A stretch of 64,000 bases of DNA from contig NZ_VFIL01000002.1 in the NCBI RefSeq assembly GCF_007858285.1, positions 248,001 to 312,000 of the forward strand, written 5' to 3'. The position numbers were made by a program, and so were the translations under genes. Shown here one piece after another: positions 26,654 through 37,286 of this stretch (the first letter of the stretch is position 1; every line of letters begins with the position of its first letter). The notes under the pieces are model-generated. The model had not been told where the DNA came from. It saw nothing but the letters and a program-made list of their open reading frames with translations, and did no database searches. This stretch comes from Pseudomonas brenneri. Its GTDB lineage: Bacteria; Pseudomonadota; Gammaproteobacteria; Pseudomonadales; Pseudomonadaceae.

Positions 26654-28102
26654 TCATTGCCCAAGTTGGGCGGTCTGCTGACCGCCGCTTGGGAACACGT
26701 TGCGTGTGCAAATTTTCGCTTCGACTTTTTGCGCGGCAGCACCCGCTTCGGGGCCCTGGACTTCCACGGCCAGCAGGTTCTGCGAGGCCCAGTCTTCATC
26801 GGTGCGCAGTTCAAAGGCGAAACGCCCGTCTGTCTCGGATGTTTCGGGCTTGTCGATCTTGATGTCCTCGTGGCGCCCGTTCATGTACCAGAGGGTGGCT
26901 TGCAGGGTTTTCACCGAGGGATCGGCGAAGCGAATATCAACCTGATGGCGGCTGTTGCGCAGGTCCATGTTCTTGCTGTTGACCATCAACTCGTTCTTGC
27001 CCGGCTTGAGCGTGGTGCTGGCGCTCATTTGCGCCGGCTTGCCTTCGCAGCCGTTGTCGAGCAGGGCCATCATCTGGCGATAAGTGGTTTCCTGGTCCAG
27101 GCGATACAGCGGCGAGAACTCCCAGATCAGGATCTTCGGCGGGCTTTTCTGGAACTCTTCGCTGCCCAGGTACTGGATCATCGAACCTTCCAGGCCACCG
27201 CCGGGGAAGGCGACGTTGAGGATGTCGGCACCGATTTCCTGTTCCAGGAAACCGGCGAAGTTGTAGTTCTTGCCGCTGTGGCTGGTGCCCACCAGCGTGA
27301 TCTGCGGGTTGCCGGAGTCGCCGAACAGGTCGCCGTCCGCCGCTTCGCCCTTGGGCTCGGTGCTGAACTGGTCCATGTACTGGATCGCGTAGCTGGTGCC
27401 GCATAACTGCCCGGCCATGTTGTGCAGGGTGCCGGTCTTGCCCATGCGTCCGGATTTCTTGGTCTCGAATTCGCGCTGGGGGATCCCGGCGAATTCGGGC
27501 ATGGCGCGCACCTTGGCACCGACGATTTTTGCGGTGCGCTGGGCGCCATACGGGGTCCAGTGCTGGTCGCCACGGAAGTAGAAATCATGGGCCGGCAGTT
27601 CGTCCGGTAACTGTTCATTGGTCAGCGGCGACAGGTCCGGCACCACGTAGCCCATCTTGGCAAAACGCCCGAGCATGGACTTGTAGTTGCCCAGCGCCTT
27701 ATCGAAATCAAAGCGCGCTTTTTCCGCCGGGTTGAGCTTGTTGCGGTTCACCAGGCCACGGGTCGGCTGGTAGACCACCACCAATTCCACGCCCTTGCTC
27801 TTGAACGCATCGTGCAACTGTTGCATGCGCTTGTAGCCGGCCGGGGTGGTGTCGAATTCGGTACGCAGGTCTTCCTGGGTCCGGAACAGCCAGTCGCCCT
27901 GGGCCTGTACCAGGGTGGTGAAGTTTTGCTGGTAGCGAGTGGTGTAGTTCTTTGCGTCGTGCGCCGCGGGGCACAGGTTGCAGCACGGCTCGGCAGTGAA
28001 GTTTGGGGCCGGTGCTTGATCGGCGCGCACGCTATGGCTGGCGGCCAGGATGCCAAGGGTCAAACCCGAGAGGCTGAGCAGTTTGATCATGTGTGGGTGC
28101 AT
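26654..28102 (-). CDS. algX: AlgX, alginate acetyltransferase and secretion-complex protein
   Basis: This 482-residue periplasmic protein has a signal peptide ([20 protein letters not shown]). An SGNH-like domain carries Asp-x-His in [10 protein letters not shown] and Ser in LVGTSHSGK, and a C-terminal beta carbohydrate-binding module spans about 345-480. It performs terminal O-acetylation of mannuronate and bridges the secretion complex. The ATG at 28102 has GAGG 9 nt upstream; an ATG at 28111 would sit too close to that site. The gap to algG is 11 bp. Confidence 0.96.
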   Translation of the reverse strand: MHPHMIKLLSLSGLTLGILAASHSVRADQAPAPNFTAEPCCNLCPAAHDAKNYTTRYQQNFTTLVQAQGDWLFRTQEDLRTEFDTTPAGYKRMQQLHDAFKSKGVELVVVYQPTRGLVNRNKLNPAEKARFDFDKALGNYKSMLGRFAKMGYVVPDLSPLTNEQLPDELPAHDFYFRGDQHWTPYGAQRTAKIVGAKVRAMPEFAGIPQREFETKKSGRMGKTGTLHNMAGQLCGTSYAIQYMDQFSTEPKGEAADGDLFGDSGNPQITLVGTSHSGKNYNFAGFLEQEIGADILNVAFPGGGLEGSMIQYLGSEEFQKSPPKILIWEFSPLYRLDQETTYRQMMALLDNGCEGKPAQMSASTTLKPGKNELMVNSKNMDLRNSRHQVDIRFADPSVKTLQATLWYMNGRHEDIKIDKPETSETDGRFAFELRTDEDWASQNLLAVEVQGPEAGAAAQKVEAKICTRNVFPSGGQQTAQLGQ

Positions 28103-28113
28103 AAAGGTCATCC

Positions 28114-29688
28114 TCAGTCCTGCAATGGGGTCTGGCGTTCGACAGGGTCGATCAGCACGGCTTTGCGCTGGCGCACCAGCAGGTCGAGAATTTCATCCTG
28201 GCGCTCGCCAAGAATCCCCGAGAAGCTGATGCCGCTGGATTTGGTGGGTGCGAGCATCGATACGCGAAACAGCTCAATGCTCAGCGGCGAGTCGATGGAC
28301 AACGGCCCGCTGCCGTTGGCCGCCAGCTCACCGCCGACGACGATCAGCGAGACCTGGGCGTCGAACGGGTCGAGGGCGATGTCGCGGTCGGTGTCGGTCA
28401 AGTCCTTGATGTGCCCGTAGACGCCGGTCAGGCCGTTGGCCATGGCGACGTTTTCGTAGAGGCGGATATTCACGCTGTTGCGCACGCGGATCCCATGGCG
28501 GCGGTTGCTGATCACGCGGTTGCCCCACAACAGGTTGTCGCCGCTCTCATAGAGGGTGATGCCGTCGGTGTGGTTGCGGTAAATCTCGTTATCGGCGATC
28601 AGGTTGTTCACGCTGTTACGGTCGATCACCAGGCCCGAGAGCTTGTTGTCGTAGCTGCGGTTGTTGAAGATGAAGCTGTCGTTGACCTCACGGGAAATAA
28701 TGATGCCGTGCTTTTTCTTGGTGCCGTACACGGTGTTGTCGGCAATGATCAGGCCGTGGGAACGGTCGTGGGGGTCGATGCCGTAGACGATATTGTCTTT
28801 GTAGGTGCTGCCCTTGATCACAAACCCGGTGGTCTCGTAGCAGTAGAAGCCGTACCACATGTCCGAGAACTCGGAATCGACAATCCAGCCGGTGGGTTCC
28901 GGGCGCTTGAGCACCTTGGCCATGTTCGGCGTGTACTGGGAAATACTCACGCCGTAGGACTTGCTGTTGGCGTAGCCGAAGCTGGCCATCTTGCTGTTGA
29001 CGATATAGGTCTGGGTACCGCCCCAGGCCAGCAGGAACGGGCGGAATTCCTTGGGCGAGCGGAAGGTCGCCGGGCCATTGGTCTTCTCACGCCAGCCGGT
29101 GATCTTGGTATCGCGCACAAACAGCTGGCCATCGTTGACCAGGAACGAGCCGGCCTCCTGGGACAGGCGCAACTCCTGGGTCTGTTTATCGATTTCGAGG
29201 ATGCCCTTTTCGCCGACCACAATCGGTAGCTTGGCCAGGAATACCCCGGGCGAGGTTTCGCTCAGGTATTGCTTGGGCACCTTCTTGAGCAGGTCCTTGA
29301 GGTTCATGTAGCCGTCGTCGATAAAGATCGCCTGGGGGATGCCGTGCTGGCGCACCACCCATTCGGCCATCTTGTTGTCGCCGCCGATGAAGTCCTTGAG
29401 GGCGTTCTCCTGCATCATCCGACGGATGCTGACCTTGCCGGCCTTGCTGCGTACGATCTTCTGCGCCACGGCCTCGGCGGTGTAGCCCGACAGGTCTGGC
29501 AGCGCCGGCTTGGGCATCTCCAGCGGCGCGGTCGGCGGGCTGGTGATGGTGTAGGTCTTGGCCTGTTGCAGTTCCTTGGCGATGGTGGGCGCCTTGACCT
29601 GCGGCTCGACATTGGCAAAGGCCGGGGCGCACGCCAGCAGCATTGCCGCAGCGAGCAGGGCCGAGCCTTTGAGGGCGTGAGGATTCAT
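28114..29688 (-). CDS. algG: AlgG, mannuronan C5-epimerase
   Basis: This 524-residue periplasmic enzyme converts mannuronate to guluronate in the polymer. It has a signal peptide (ALLAAAMLLACAPAFA), then a linker and a right-handed beta-helix (about 190-500). The catalytic-site motif is YGIDPHDRSHGLIIADN, followed by many turn repeats such as DGITLYESGDNLLWGNRV. The ATG at 29688 has GGGAG 8 nt upstream; another ATG at 29703 overlaps the algE stop but lacks a ribosome site. The longer upstream frame is out-of-frame algE sequence. Confidence 0.97.
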   Translation of the reverse strand: MNPHALKGSALLAAAMLLACAPAFANVEPQVKAPTIAKELQQAKTYTITSPPTAPLEMPKPALPDLSGYTAEAVAQKIVRSKAGKVSIRRMMQENALKDFIGGDNKMAEWVVRQHGIPQAIFIDDGYMNLKDLLKKVPKQYLSETSPGVFLAKLPIVVGEKGILEIDKQTQELRLSQEAGSFLVNDGQLFVRDTKITGWREKTNGPATFRSPKEFRPFLLAWGGTQTYIVNSKMASFGYANSKSYGVSISQYTPNMAKVLKRPEPTGWIVDSEFSDMWYGFYCYETTGFVIKGSTYKDNIVYGIDPHDRSHGLIIADNTVYGTKKKHGIIISREVNDSFIFNNRSYDNKLSGLVIDRNSVNNLIADNEIYRNHTDGITLYESGDNLLWGNRVISNRRHGIRVRNSVNIRLYENVAMANGLTGVYGHIKDLTDTDRDIALDPFDAQVSLIVVGGELAANGSGPLSIDSPLSIELFRVSMLAPTKSSGISFSGILGERQDEILDLLVRQRKAVLIDPVERQTPLQD

Positions 29689-29702
29689 TGCGCAGGCTCC
29701 CA

Positions 29703-31190
29703 TCAGAAGCGCCAGACTACGTCGACAAAGGCGCGGTGCATGTACGAGTCGACTTGCTTGCCATAGGCATCGCCCGGTTTGAACACGCCGCCACGAAAGC
29801 GCACCAGGGCCGACGGTTCGTCGATCGACTGGCTGAGGGCTGCGGGCAGCAGGCCTTTCTTGAAGTATTTGGTGACCACCAGGTCCATCTCCTGGCCAAG
29901 GTCCTTGTTGCCGTCTACCAGCGGCAGGGAGGCGCTGGACAACACGGCGCCGGTGACGTCGTCGTAGTTGTTCTGTACCGCATCGATGCCATTGCTGCCC
30001 ACTGGCTTGTTGCCGTCCACGCGCCAGAACTTGTGGTAGACCAGGCTGGCGTCGTAGTCGTCGCGCAATTGCCAGGAACCAAACAGGCTCATGGACTGCA
30101 TATTGTTCATCTCGCCGCGAAACGCCTCGCCAAAACGATGCACCCGCGATTGCGTGCCGGTGAAGTTCGAACGGTTGCTTTGCAGGCCGTTCTGCTCGTA
30201 GTCGGCGCTGGCGCGGGCATAGGCCGCGCCCACTTGCCACTGCGGGTCGAGGCGCAGGCGCACGCCGAGGTCAGTGGCCCAGCCGTCTACATCCTGGTTG
30301 CGCTTGGCGTTGGCTGGGCGTGTGCCGTCGGCGTTCAGCGCGTTGACGCTGCTGCGGTCGCCCTGCATGCCGGTGACGCTGGCCCAGTAGTTGACGGTAT
30401 TGGTGTTGCGCCAGTTATAGGCGTCGCTGTTGGCCTCAATACCGAGCCAGGTCAGGTCGCCGTTCTGGCGCTTGTCCAGTGGGTCGGCGGCCACGCCCGG
30501 TTGTGGGTAGTCGAGCTTGCCGTCGTCGTGGGTGTGATGCCCGCGCAGGCCGACCCAATGGCCGGGAGTCCACTGGTAGGCTGCATCGGCATACAAGTGC
30601 TGGCGGTCCTTGTCTTCGGGAGACAGTTCCTTGAGGTCGGTGCGGTACTCGCTGAAGCGTTCGGCAACGCCGACATTGGCTTTGAGCAGGGTGGTGTCGA
30701 AGGTCCAGTTCAGCGCTTCGATATTGGTGTCGCGCCACTGCCCATCGTTATTGCGCAGGCGTTGGCGGCCGAGCTTGAGGATCTCGCCAGGGTAGGGCGT
30801 GAAACCGCTGTAGCCGACCCAGAACTCGCGCAGGGCCAGGTAGTTCTTCTTGGTCTTGCGATCGTTGTTGCTCGACTGCTCGGTAGTGTCGCCATCGGAC
30901 TGTTGCAGGGTATCGGTCTCGATGATGTCGCTGGACGCTACTGCCTGGCCCATGGCGTAGGCGCTCCAGGCACCGCTTTCGCCATAGATCCACGGGCGTA
31001 CATCCAGGCCGATACCGTTGACGTCGCCGCCACGCTGGGTGCCCAGGTCGCGGTCATCTTCGGACTGACCGGTGACTTTCACTTCCAGGCCGAAGTTCTT
31101 GTCTTCGGTCAGCGCGGCCAGGGTCGGACACGACCACAGCAGGGCGAAGGTCAGGCCAATACCGGCCTTGACGAATGGATTGAGTTTCAT
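29703..31190 (-). CDS. algE: AlgE, outer-membrane alginate export porin
   Basis: This 495-residue protein has a signal peptide ([17 protein letters not shown]) and a predicted 18-strand beta barrel. The strands alternate and carry many aromatic girdle residues. Marks include [29 protein letters not shown], and the C-terminus ends in Phe after Arg (VDVVWRF), as expected for outer-membrane insertion. It is the selective anion-lined pore through which alginate leaves the cell, docked on AlgK. Its start overlaps the algK stop by 4 bp. Confidence 0.97.
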   Translation of the reverse strand: MKLNPFVKAGIGLTFALLWSCPTLAALTEDKNFGLEVKVTGQSEDDRDLGTQRGGDVNGIGLDVRPWIYGESGAWSAYAMGQAVASSDIIETDTLQQSDGDTTEQSSNNDRKTKKNYLALREFWVGYSGFTPYPGEILKLGRQRLRNNDGQWRDTNIEALNWTFDTTLLKANVGVAERFSEYRTDLKELSPEDKDRQHLYADAAYQWTPGHWVGLRGHHTHDDGKLDYPQPGVAADPLDKRQNGDLTWLGIEANSDAYNWRNTNTVNYWASVTGMQGDRSSVNALNADGTRPANAKRNQDVDGWATDLGVRLRLDPQWQVGAAYARASADYEQNGLQSNRSNFTGTQSRVHRFGEAFRGEMNNMQSMSLFGSWQLRDDYDASLVYHKFWRVDGNKPVGSNGIDAVQNNYDDVTGAVLSSASLPLVDGNKDLGQEMDLVVTKYFKKGLLPAALSQSIDEPSALVRFRGGVFKPGDAYGKQVDSYMHRAFVDVVWRF

Positions 31191-32719
31191 AGGGATTCCT
31201 CGCCGTCTTCTTGCAGGGCGTGCAGTTGCAGCGTGCTTTGGCTCAGGGCGCCACGGGCGGCCAGCTCTTGTTGCAGCAGGCGCTGGCCCTCGGCGCGCTG
31301 GGCGGGCGGCAGTTGTTGTTCAAGTTGCGCGGCCAGCTCATTGGCCTGCGGGGTGTCCTGGATCTTGGCCAGTTGGCTGAACACATAGGCGTTCAGCGGA
31401 TCGGGCTGAGTGCCCTTGCCTTGGGAAAACAGCTGGGCGATGGCGAAGTCGGCGCTGTTCTGGCCGTTGCGCGCTGCAGTCAGCAAGTGATCCAGGGCTT
31501 TTTGCGGGTAGACCTGGCCGAGGTAGCCACGGCGGTAGATCTGGCCGAGGTAGTAATCGGCAGCCACTTCCTGGCCCTGGGCTTTCTGGAAGTGCGCTTG
31601 CGCGGCCTTGGCATCGGCCGGCACCCACTTGCCTTCGTAGTACAGCTTGCCCAGCAACAATTCGGCGCGGGGTTGGTCGGCGGCACGGCCGTTGTCCAGA
31701 TACTTCATCATCTGCTCGACGTCGCCCAGTTCCGGGAAGTCGTAGAGCAACTGCGCGAGGCTGACCCAGGATGCAGGGTAGCCTGGGGCGATGTTCTCCA
31801 GCAGGGCCTGGGCGGTTTTTTCGTCAGTCTTGCCCAGTGAGGCATCGCCCAGCACACGGGCCACACTGTCGACCCGCTGGGCGGTGACGGTGCCACGGCT
31901 GTAGTTTGCTTGCATCTGCTTGAGCAGTTCGGCCTGTTGCTCAGCCTGGCCGCGTTTCTGGTAGACGGTGGCCAGTTCGACGTAGCAGATATCGGTACTG
32001 TTCAGCGCGGCCTTGCAGATTTTCTCGACGTCATCCAGGTGCTGGTCGTAAGTGCCCTGGGTGCGATACAGCAGCACCTGCGCCAGGCCCGCTTCAGGGT
32101 AGCCGGCAGTGCGCCAGGTATCGATCTGCTGCTGCGCGTTGACGCTGGGGAAATCGTGAGGGTATTGCAGGTACAGCATCGCCAGTGGGATCAGAGTGTT
32201 GCCCTCGCCATTGGCAAAGGCTTTTTTCAACAGGCTTTGGGCTTCATGGTGTTCGGCCTCGGTGGCGCCGGGCTTGGCCACCAGCAGGCGGCCCAGGCGG
32301 GCCTGGGCGCGTGGCGATACATCCGCTGCCGCGCGATAGGTGGCTTCGGCCTGCTTGATCTGCGCCGGGTCGCGGCTGCCGACCTGGATATCCGCGAGGC
32401 CGACTTGGGCCTCGCTGTAACCCAGGTCTGCCAGTTGCTGGTAATTCTGCGCGGCGGTGGCGGTGTCGCCACGCTTGAGTGCTTCATTGGCCAGGCGCTG
32501 GTCGGGCAGGCCGGCGCAACCGGCCAGGCTGACCGCCAATGCCAGCAGCGCCACAGGGCGGATGTGGGCGCGCGCTTTTGTGGGAGCTGGCTTGCCGGCG
32601 AAGGCATCGTCGCGGTTTGTCTGATGCACCGCGTCGCCTGCATCGCGGGCAAGCCCGGCTCCTACAGGACTAGGCTCCCACAGGGATTGTGTTGTTCTTG
32701 AAATAGGGTTCACAGGCAT
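31187..32719 (-). CDS. algK: AlgK, TPR outer-membrane lipoprotein, with REP-encoded N-terminal extension
   Basis: The body (from about residue 65) is a Sel1/TPR-repeat lipoprotein that scaffolds the alginate secretion complex and localises AlgE. It begins with a lipoprotein signal ([14 protein letters not shown], acylated Cys68) and [16 protein letters not shown], then continues with helical repeats to the end. The only in-frame ATG (32719) lies far upstream, and about 30 of the intervening residues (including [10 protein letters not shown] and FAGKPAPT) are encoded by a REP pair. A normal AlgK leader is about 27 residues, so this one carries an extra segment of about 40. GAGGAC lies very close to the ATG; a GTG at 32713 or 32629 could also be used. 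It overlaps algE by 4 bp. Confidence 0.93.
   Translation of the reverse strand: MPVNPISRTTQSLWEPSPVGAGLARDAGDAVHQTNRDDAFAGKPAPTKARAHIRPVALLALAVSLAGCAGLPDQRLANEALKRGDTATAAQNYQQLADLGYSEAQVGLADIQVGSRDPAQIKQAEATYRAAADVSPRAQARLGRLLVAKPGATEAEHHEAQSLLKKAFANGEGNTLIPLAMLYLQYPHDFPSVNAQQQIDTWRTAGYPEAGLAQVLLYRTQGTYDQHLDDVEKICKAALNSTDICYVELATVYQKRGQAEQQAELLKQMQANYSRGTVTAQRVDSVARVLGDASLGKTDEKTAQALLENIAPGYPASWVSLAQLLYDFPELGDVEQMMKYLDNGRAADQPRAELLLGKLYYEGKWVPADAKAAQAHFQKAQGQEVAADYYLGQIYRRGYLGQVYPQKALDHLLTAARNGQNSADFAIAQLFSQGKGTQPDPLNAYVFSQLAKIQDTPQANELAAQLEQQLPPAQRAEGQRLLQQELAARGALSQSTLQLHALQEDGEESL
32579..32667. repeat. REP pair inside the 5' coding part of algK
   Basis: Units GTGGGAGCTGGCTTGCCGGCGA and CGCGGGCAAGCCCGGCTCCTACA are inverted around about 40 bp. 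They keep the algK frame open across the full repeat. It is the only REP pair in the window located wholly within a gene, directly before the lipoprotein signal core. Confidence 0.9.
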
Positions 32720-32727
32720 GTCCTCGC

Positions 32728-33897
32728 TTACAAACCAGCAGCCATGGCTTTATCGATCAGCCAGTTCAGGGACGGGCCACGGTCGCTGGTCACTTCCACC
32801 GGGCGGCCGGCGTAGAGGCTGTCCAACGGGGTATCGGGCTTGATCTGCACGCGGATGTCGGAAGACAGGTCGGCGCTGTTGAGGCTGGTGCTGCTGACGA
32901 TGGTGCCGCTGCGCACTTGTTCCTCATCGGCCACCTGGAAGTTCACGCGGGTGCCAGGGCGCACATCAGCGAACTGGCGATAGGAAAAGCGCGCCTCGAC
33001 ATTCGCCTGGCTGCCGCGCGGCACCAGTTGGAAGATCACATCACCTTTGCTGGCGTACTGGCCGTCCGCGACCAACTGCTGGGCGACGATGCAGTCGCAG
33101 GGCGAGGTCAGGGTGCCGGTCATTTGCTTGCCGAACAGCTCTTCGACCTTGGCCGGTTGCAGTTGGTCTTCGTCCAGATGGCCCTTGAGCACATCGAGCA
33201 TGCTGGTGCTGAAGGTCGCCAGTGGCGCGCCTTTGGCGGCAACGCCGTTGTCCTTGATCAGGCTTTGTACGGTGCCGTCGCGGGGCATGGTGACGTTCAT
33301 CCCCGGCACGTTGACCAGGCCGGCCTGGGCATGGCTGACGAAGTACATGCCGTACACCGACTTGAACACGAACCCGAAGGCTGCCAGGCCCACCAGGAAA
33401 ATCGCCAGGCTGAAGGTCACGGCGCGCAGGCGGCCGAAGGCGCTCATGCCACTGCCGCTGTCCTTGATCTTGCGCGCCTTGGTGAAGTTGTCGCGCTGCA
33501 GGGTTGCCAGCACGTCGCCCATGGTCACGATATCGCCCGACAAGTGCGAGGTGATCAGGTGGCGCAGGGTCGAGATGTCCTGGGCGTCGAGGTTCTGGAA
33601 CTGGCAGCCGGTGCGGCCACTCTGGCGGTCGTGGGAACGCACCATCAATTCCACGTCCATCGCCAGGCCCAGGTTGTCGATCACAAATTGCAGGCGCGCC
33701 TTGTGCACATCACCGACTTTCAATGGTTGCTGGGCGGCATTGAAGGCCAGGCCGCCGGCGGACAGGTCGATGACACGCACTTCCATGGGTGTGCGGTCGG
33801 CGCCGAAAAAACGCAGCTTGGCCGGGATTTTTACCCGGGCGTGTTGGCGCTGGGCTTCGGATTCGTGGACAACGTTGGCGTTTACTTGACTGTTCAT
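32728..33897 (-). CDS. alg44: Alg44, c-di-GMP-binding PilZ co-polymerase
   Basis: This 389-residue inner-membrane protein has an N-terminal cytoplasmic PilZ domain (about 15-120) with the c-di-GMP motifs RQHARVKIP (RxxxR) and DLSAGGLAF (D/NxSxxG). One transmembrane helix follows (about 160-185), then a periplasmic adaptor-like domain (about 200-385) resembling membrane fusion proteins. Binding of c-di-GMP is required for polymerisation by Alg8, so both binding motifs being intact means this control is likely kept. It is 38 bp from alg8 and 8 bp from algK. Confidence 0.97.
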   Translation of the reverse strand: MNSQVNANVVHESEAQRQHARVKIPAKLRFFGADRTPMEVRVIDLSAGGLAFNAAQQPLKVGDVHKARLQFVIDNLGLAMDVELMVRSHDRQSGRTGCQFQNLDAQDISTLRHLITSHLSGDIVTMGDVLATLQRDNFTKARKIKDSGSGMSAFGRLRAVTFSLAIFLVGLAAFGFVFKSVYGMYFVSHAQAGLVNVPGMNVTMPRDGTVQSLIKDNGVAAKGAPLATFSTSMLDVLKGHLDEDQLQPAKVEELFGKQMTGTLTSPCDCIVAQQLVADGQYASKGDVIFQLVPRGSQANVEARFSYRQFADVRPGTRVNFQVADEEQVRSGTIVSSTSLNSADLSSDIRVQIKPDTPLDSLYAGRPVEVTSDRGPSLNWLIDKAMAAGL

Positions 33898-33935
33898 GGC
33901 GTACTAATTCCTAGGTTAATTCAGGCTTGGCAGGG

Positions 33936-35417
33936 TCAGACCATCATCAGCAACACGGCGACGAAAATGCTGCCGGCGGAGAAGGTCATGGTCCGAGACG
34001 ACCAGGTGTTGAACCAACGTTGAAAGCTGGCCAAATCGCGGGTCAGTTTGGTGTCCTGGCGGGTCCAGGACTGTTGATCGAGGCGGAAGAACACGTAGAT
34101 CTTCACCAGCGCGCCCATGATCTGGTTGTAATAGAGAATCGCCGGGTAGGCGGGGCCGATCTTGTGGCCGGAGCACGACAGCAGCAGGGTCAGGATCAGG
34201 CGGGTGATGCCGATCCACAACAGGTAGGCGAGGATGAACGCACCGCCGTACTTGAAGGTGGCGATGATTGCCACGGTCAGGCCCAGCAGGGAGGTCCACA
34301 TCGACACGCGCTGGTCGAACAGCACCACGCTGGTAAACAGGCCCAGGCGTTGCATGCCCAGGCCCAGGGCGCGGGAGTTCTGGCGCAGGTTGTTGCCGTA
34401 CCAGCGGAACATCAACTTGCGGCTGGCCTTGATAAAGCTCTTTTCCGGCGGGTGTTCCACGGTGTTGATCGCCGCATCCGGCACGTAGAAGGTGTCATAG
34501 CCCAGGCGCATCAGGCTGAACCAACTGGACTTGTCATCGCCGGTCAGGAACTTGAAGCGGCCCAGGCGCCAGTGTTGCAGCGAGTCGCTTTCCACATCGG
34601 CAATAAAACCGGGGTCGGTGACTACGCTGGCACGGAACACCGACATGCGCCCGGTCATGGTCAGCACGCGCTTGGACAGGGCCATGGAGCACATGTTGAT
34701 GTGACGCTGGGCGAAGCGCAGCTTGTGCCACTCGCTCATGATGTAGCCGCCGCGCACTTCGCAGAATTCGTTGGTGGTCAGGCCGCCGACATTGCCGAAC
34801 AGCTGGAACCACGGCACGGTCTTGCGCACCACGCCCTCGGCCAGCACCGTGTCGCCGTCGATCACTGCAACCACGGCGCGCTCGTCCGGCAGATGGCGGG
34901 AGATCGCACGGAAACCGAAGGCCAGGCCATCGCGCTTGCCGGTGCCGGCGATCCGCACGAAATCCAGTTTGACGTGGGCCGGCGGGTTCATCTTTTCCCA
35001 GAGGCTCTTGACCAGCAACTCATCGGACATTTCCACCAGCGAGCAGACCACGGTGGTAGGGAAGCCGCACTCGATGGCCTCGCGAATCACCGAGCTGTAG
35101 ACCTGTGCGGTGGTCAGCGCGTCGATGCGGAAACTGGTGACCATCAGGAACACATGGGACGGGTCCGCCGCCTTGCCCAGCTTGCGCACTTTGCGCCGCA
35201 GGTGCGGGTAGACCACGTAGAGGAACAGCATGCCGCGAAAGAAATGCGTAGCACCCATCGAATAGCGCCAGATACCAACGGCGCCAATCAGGAAAATAAA
35301 ATTCTTCGACTCGGAGTCGAACGTACTGGCTGGCAACAGCAGGGCGAGACCCATCAGCAGGCTCAGGAAGCACAGCCAGCCGGCGGATTGCAGTAGTACG
35401 TGTTTTAACTTGGACAT
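33936..35417 (-). CDS. alg8: Alg8, alginate polymerase (family 2 glycosyltransferase)
   Basis: This 493-residue inner-membrane glycosyltransferase uses GDP-mannuronate. N-terminal membrane helices (about 10-80) precede a GT2 domain with [13 protein letters not shown] (DxD), LTGDDKSSW (TGDD general-base motif) and [13 protein letters not shown] (the QxxRW-like acceptor region). C-terminal membrane helices span about 380-460. I chose the ATG at 35417 because it matches the expected N-terminus of the family ([14 protein letters not shown]); an ATG at 35426 adds three residues. The 82-bp gap to algD contains a strong hairpin. Confidence 0.97.
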   Translation of the reverse strand: MSKLKHVLLQSAGWLCFLSLLMGLALLLPASTFDSESKNFIFLIGAVGIWRYSMGATHFFRGMLFLYVVYPHLRRKVRKLGKAADPSHVFLMVTSFRIDALTTAQVYSSVIREAIECGFPTTVVCSLVEMSDELLVKSLWEKMNPPAHVKLDFVRIAGTGKRDGLAFGFRAISRHLPDERAVVAVIDGDTVLAEGVVRKTVPWFQLFGNVGGLTTNEFCEVRGGYIMSEWHKLRFAQRHINMCSMALSKRVLTMTGRMSVFRASVVTDPGFIADVESDSLQHWRLGRFKFLTGDDKSSWFSLMRLGYDTFYVPDAAINTVEHPPEKSFIKASRKLMFRWYGNNLRQNSRALGLGMQRLGLFTSVVLFDQRVSMWTSLLGLTVAIIATFKYGGAFILAYLLWIGITRLILTLLLSCSGHKIGPAYPAILYYNQIMGALVKIYVFFRLDQQSWTRQDTKLTRDLASFQRWFNTWSSRTMTFSAGSIFVAVLLMMV

Positions 35418-35443
35418 AAGCGTCATCCGAAGGTGAAGAAGGC

Positions 35444-35485
35444 TTCGCGCTGCAAACGCTGGGGATGGGAACGCTGCAGCGCGAA
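35444..35485 (-). promoter_or_regulatory. intercistronic hairpin between algD and alg8
   Basis: TTCGCGCTGCA and TGCAGCGCGAA form a perfect 11-bp stem with a 20-nt loop in the algD-alg8 gap. No U-run follows, so it is not a classic terminator. It could slow decay of the algD part or attenuate transcription into alg8. Confidence 0.65.
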
Positions 35486-35499
35486 ACTTGCCGTTGCTG

Positions 35500-36816
35500 T
35501 TACCAACAAATGCCTTCGGTACGGCCCGTCACGCTGGTGGCCTTGGACATGAAGCCCACCAGGTCGACCACTTGCTTGCCGTGCGGGGCGTTCTGCGCCA
35601 GGGCACGGAATTTCTCGTCACGGTTGCCGAGGATGATCACGTCGCTGTTGTTGATCACATCGTCGAAGTCCGAGTTGAGCAGGGACGACACATGGGGGAT
35701 CTTGCCTTCGATGTAGTCCTTGTTCGCACCGTGGACACGGGCGTACTCGACGTTGCTGTCGTAAATGCTCAGGTCGAAGCCCTTGCCGATGAGCATTTCC
35801 GCCAGCTCTACCAGCGGGCTTTCGCGCAGGTCATCAGTGCCGGCCTTGAAGCTCAGGCCCAGCAGGGCGACCTTGCGCTTGTCGTGGCTGGAGACGATGT
35901 CGAAGGCGTTCTGCACCTGGGACTCGTTGCTGCGCATCAGCGAGTTGAGCAGCGGCGCTTCCACGTCCAGGGCGCCGGCGCGGTAGGTCAGGGCACGCAC
36001 GTCTTTTGGCAGGCACGAGCCGCCGAAGGCAAAACCCGGGCGCATGTAGTACTGGGACAGGTTCAGGGTCTTGTCCTGGCAGACCACTTCCATCACTTCG
36101 CGACCATCGACGCCCACGGCCTTGGCGATGTTGCCGATCTCGTTGGCGAAGGTCACTTTGGTCGCGTGCCAGACGTTGCAGGTGTACTTGATCATCTCGG
36201 CGACGGCGATGTCCTTGCGGATGATCGGTGCATCGAGTTCTTCGTACAGCGATTGCAGGACATCGCCGGAGGCTTTGTCGAACTCACCGATGACGGTCAT
36301 CGGCGGCAGGTCGTAGTCGGCAATGGCGGTGGATTCACGCAGGAATTCCGGGTTGACCGCTACACCGAAGTCGACACCGGCTTTTTTGCCGGAGCAGTCT
36401 TCGAGGATCGGGATCACCACGTTGGCCACGGTGCCGGGTAACACGGTGCTGCGCACCACGATGGTGTGACGGGTGGTCTTGTCACGCAGGACAAAACCGA
36501 TCTCGCGGCACACCGCTTCGATGTAGTTGAGTTCCAGGTCGCCGTTTTTCTTGCTCGGTGTACCGACGCAAATCATCGACAGATCGGTATCGCGGATGGC
36601 TTCGGCGAAGTCGGTGGTACCGCGCAAGCGACCGCTGGCAATGCCCTGGCTCAACAGTTCGCCCAGGCCCGGTTCAACGATGGGCGACTTGCCCGCGTTG
36701 ATCAGGTCAATCTTGTCCTTGGAGATGTCTACGCCGACCACTTCATGGCCCCGTGCAGACAGGCAACCGGCACAGACTGCGCCCACGTAACCCAAACCAA
36801 ATATACTGATGCGCAT
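35500..36816 (-). CDS. algD: AlgD, GDP-mannose 6-dehydrogenase
   Basis: This 438-residue enzyme oxidises GDP-mannose twice with NAD to GDP-mannuronate, the committed step of alginate synthesis. The N-terminal Rossmann motif is [19 protein letters not shown]. The catalytic Cys lies in [15 protein letters not shown] (about residue 268), and the C-terminal UDP/GDP-binding domain has [16 protein letters not shown]. It is the first gene of the operon and lies behind a long leader and a candidate AlgU promoter. Confidence 0.98.
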   Translation of the reverse strand: MRISIFGLGYVGAVCAGCLSARGHEVVGVDISKDKIDLINAGKSPIVEPGLGELLSQGIASGRLRGTTDFAEAIRDTDLSMICVGTPSKKNGDLELNYIEAVCREIGFVLRDKTTRHTIVVRSTVLPGTVANVVIPILEDCSGKKAGVDFGVAVNPEFLRESTAIADYDLPPMTVIGEFDKASGDVLQSLYEELDAPIIRKDIAVAEMIKYTCNVWHATKVTFANEIGNIAKAVGVDGREVMEVVCQDKTLNLSQYYMRPGFAFGGSCLPKDVRALTYRAGALDVEAPLLNSLMRSNESQVQNAFDIVSSHDKRKVALLGLSFKAGTDDLRESPLVELAEMLIGKGFDLSIYDSNVEYARVHGANKDYIEGKIPHVSSLLNSDFDDVINNSDVIILGNRDEKFRALAQNAPHGKQVVDLVGFMSKATSVTGRTEGICW

Positions 36817-37286
36817 CGCATATACCTCTGTGTTTAACGAGCCATTAGATGGCTGGAGTTAATGTTTTAAAGCGTCACTCATGCATAAGGTTATGCCGTG
36901 AATAGACACAGCATTCCCGTGTACAGGCATGTTAAAAGTCGAGTGACTAACTAATGCACTCAAGTTGTGCGCAACTTGGCCTTGTTGTTGGGGCTTGCCC
37001 TGAAATGCAGCCAGCCTTCAGCGAGAAAGGTCTGGCGCCAGTGCCGCAAAGCCGTGATATGGGCATTAAGCCCTTGTCTATCAGTGCCTTGGGTTGTCTC
37101 ACTGACCCATTTGGGTAGGCTCAGCCTTGGCCTTATAGGTGATGGTCATGCAACCTGATCGCCTGCCCTCAACTAAATAGTTGGTTGTTAGAACCGAAAG
37201 TAAACGTGTATGTGACAACTTTGCTACTTTCGGTGGTCGTTGTGTAAGTCATATCGCACAAGAGCAGAGATAATCGTTACCGGTGG
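36817..37286 (-). promoter_or_regulatory. long untranslated leader of algD with inverted repeats
   Basis: About 460 bp without a gene separate the candidate promoter from the algD start, as expected for the long algD leader known in other pseudomonads. It contains a perfect inverted repeat ACCGAAAGTA/TACTTTCGGT (37193-37202 and 37225-37234), a palindrome CAAGTTG/CAACTTG (36962-36979), and AT-rich stretches. These are candidate sites for regulators such as AmrZ/AlgR or for post-transcriptional control, but none could be matched with certainty. Confidence 0.6.

Noticed and set aside
28114..30240. A 708-residue open frame that extends the AlgG gene far upstream
   Set aside because: The first 180 residues run out of frame over algE and have no AlgG-like features; the true start with a ribosome site and signal peptide is at 29688.
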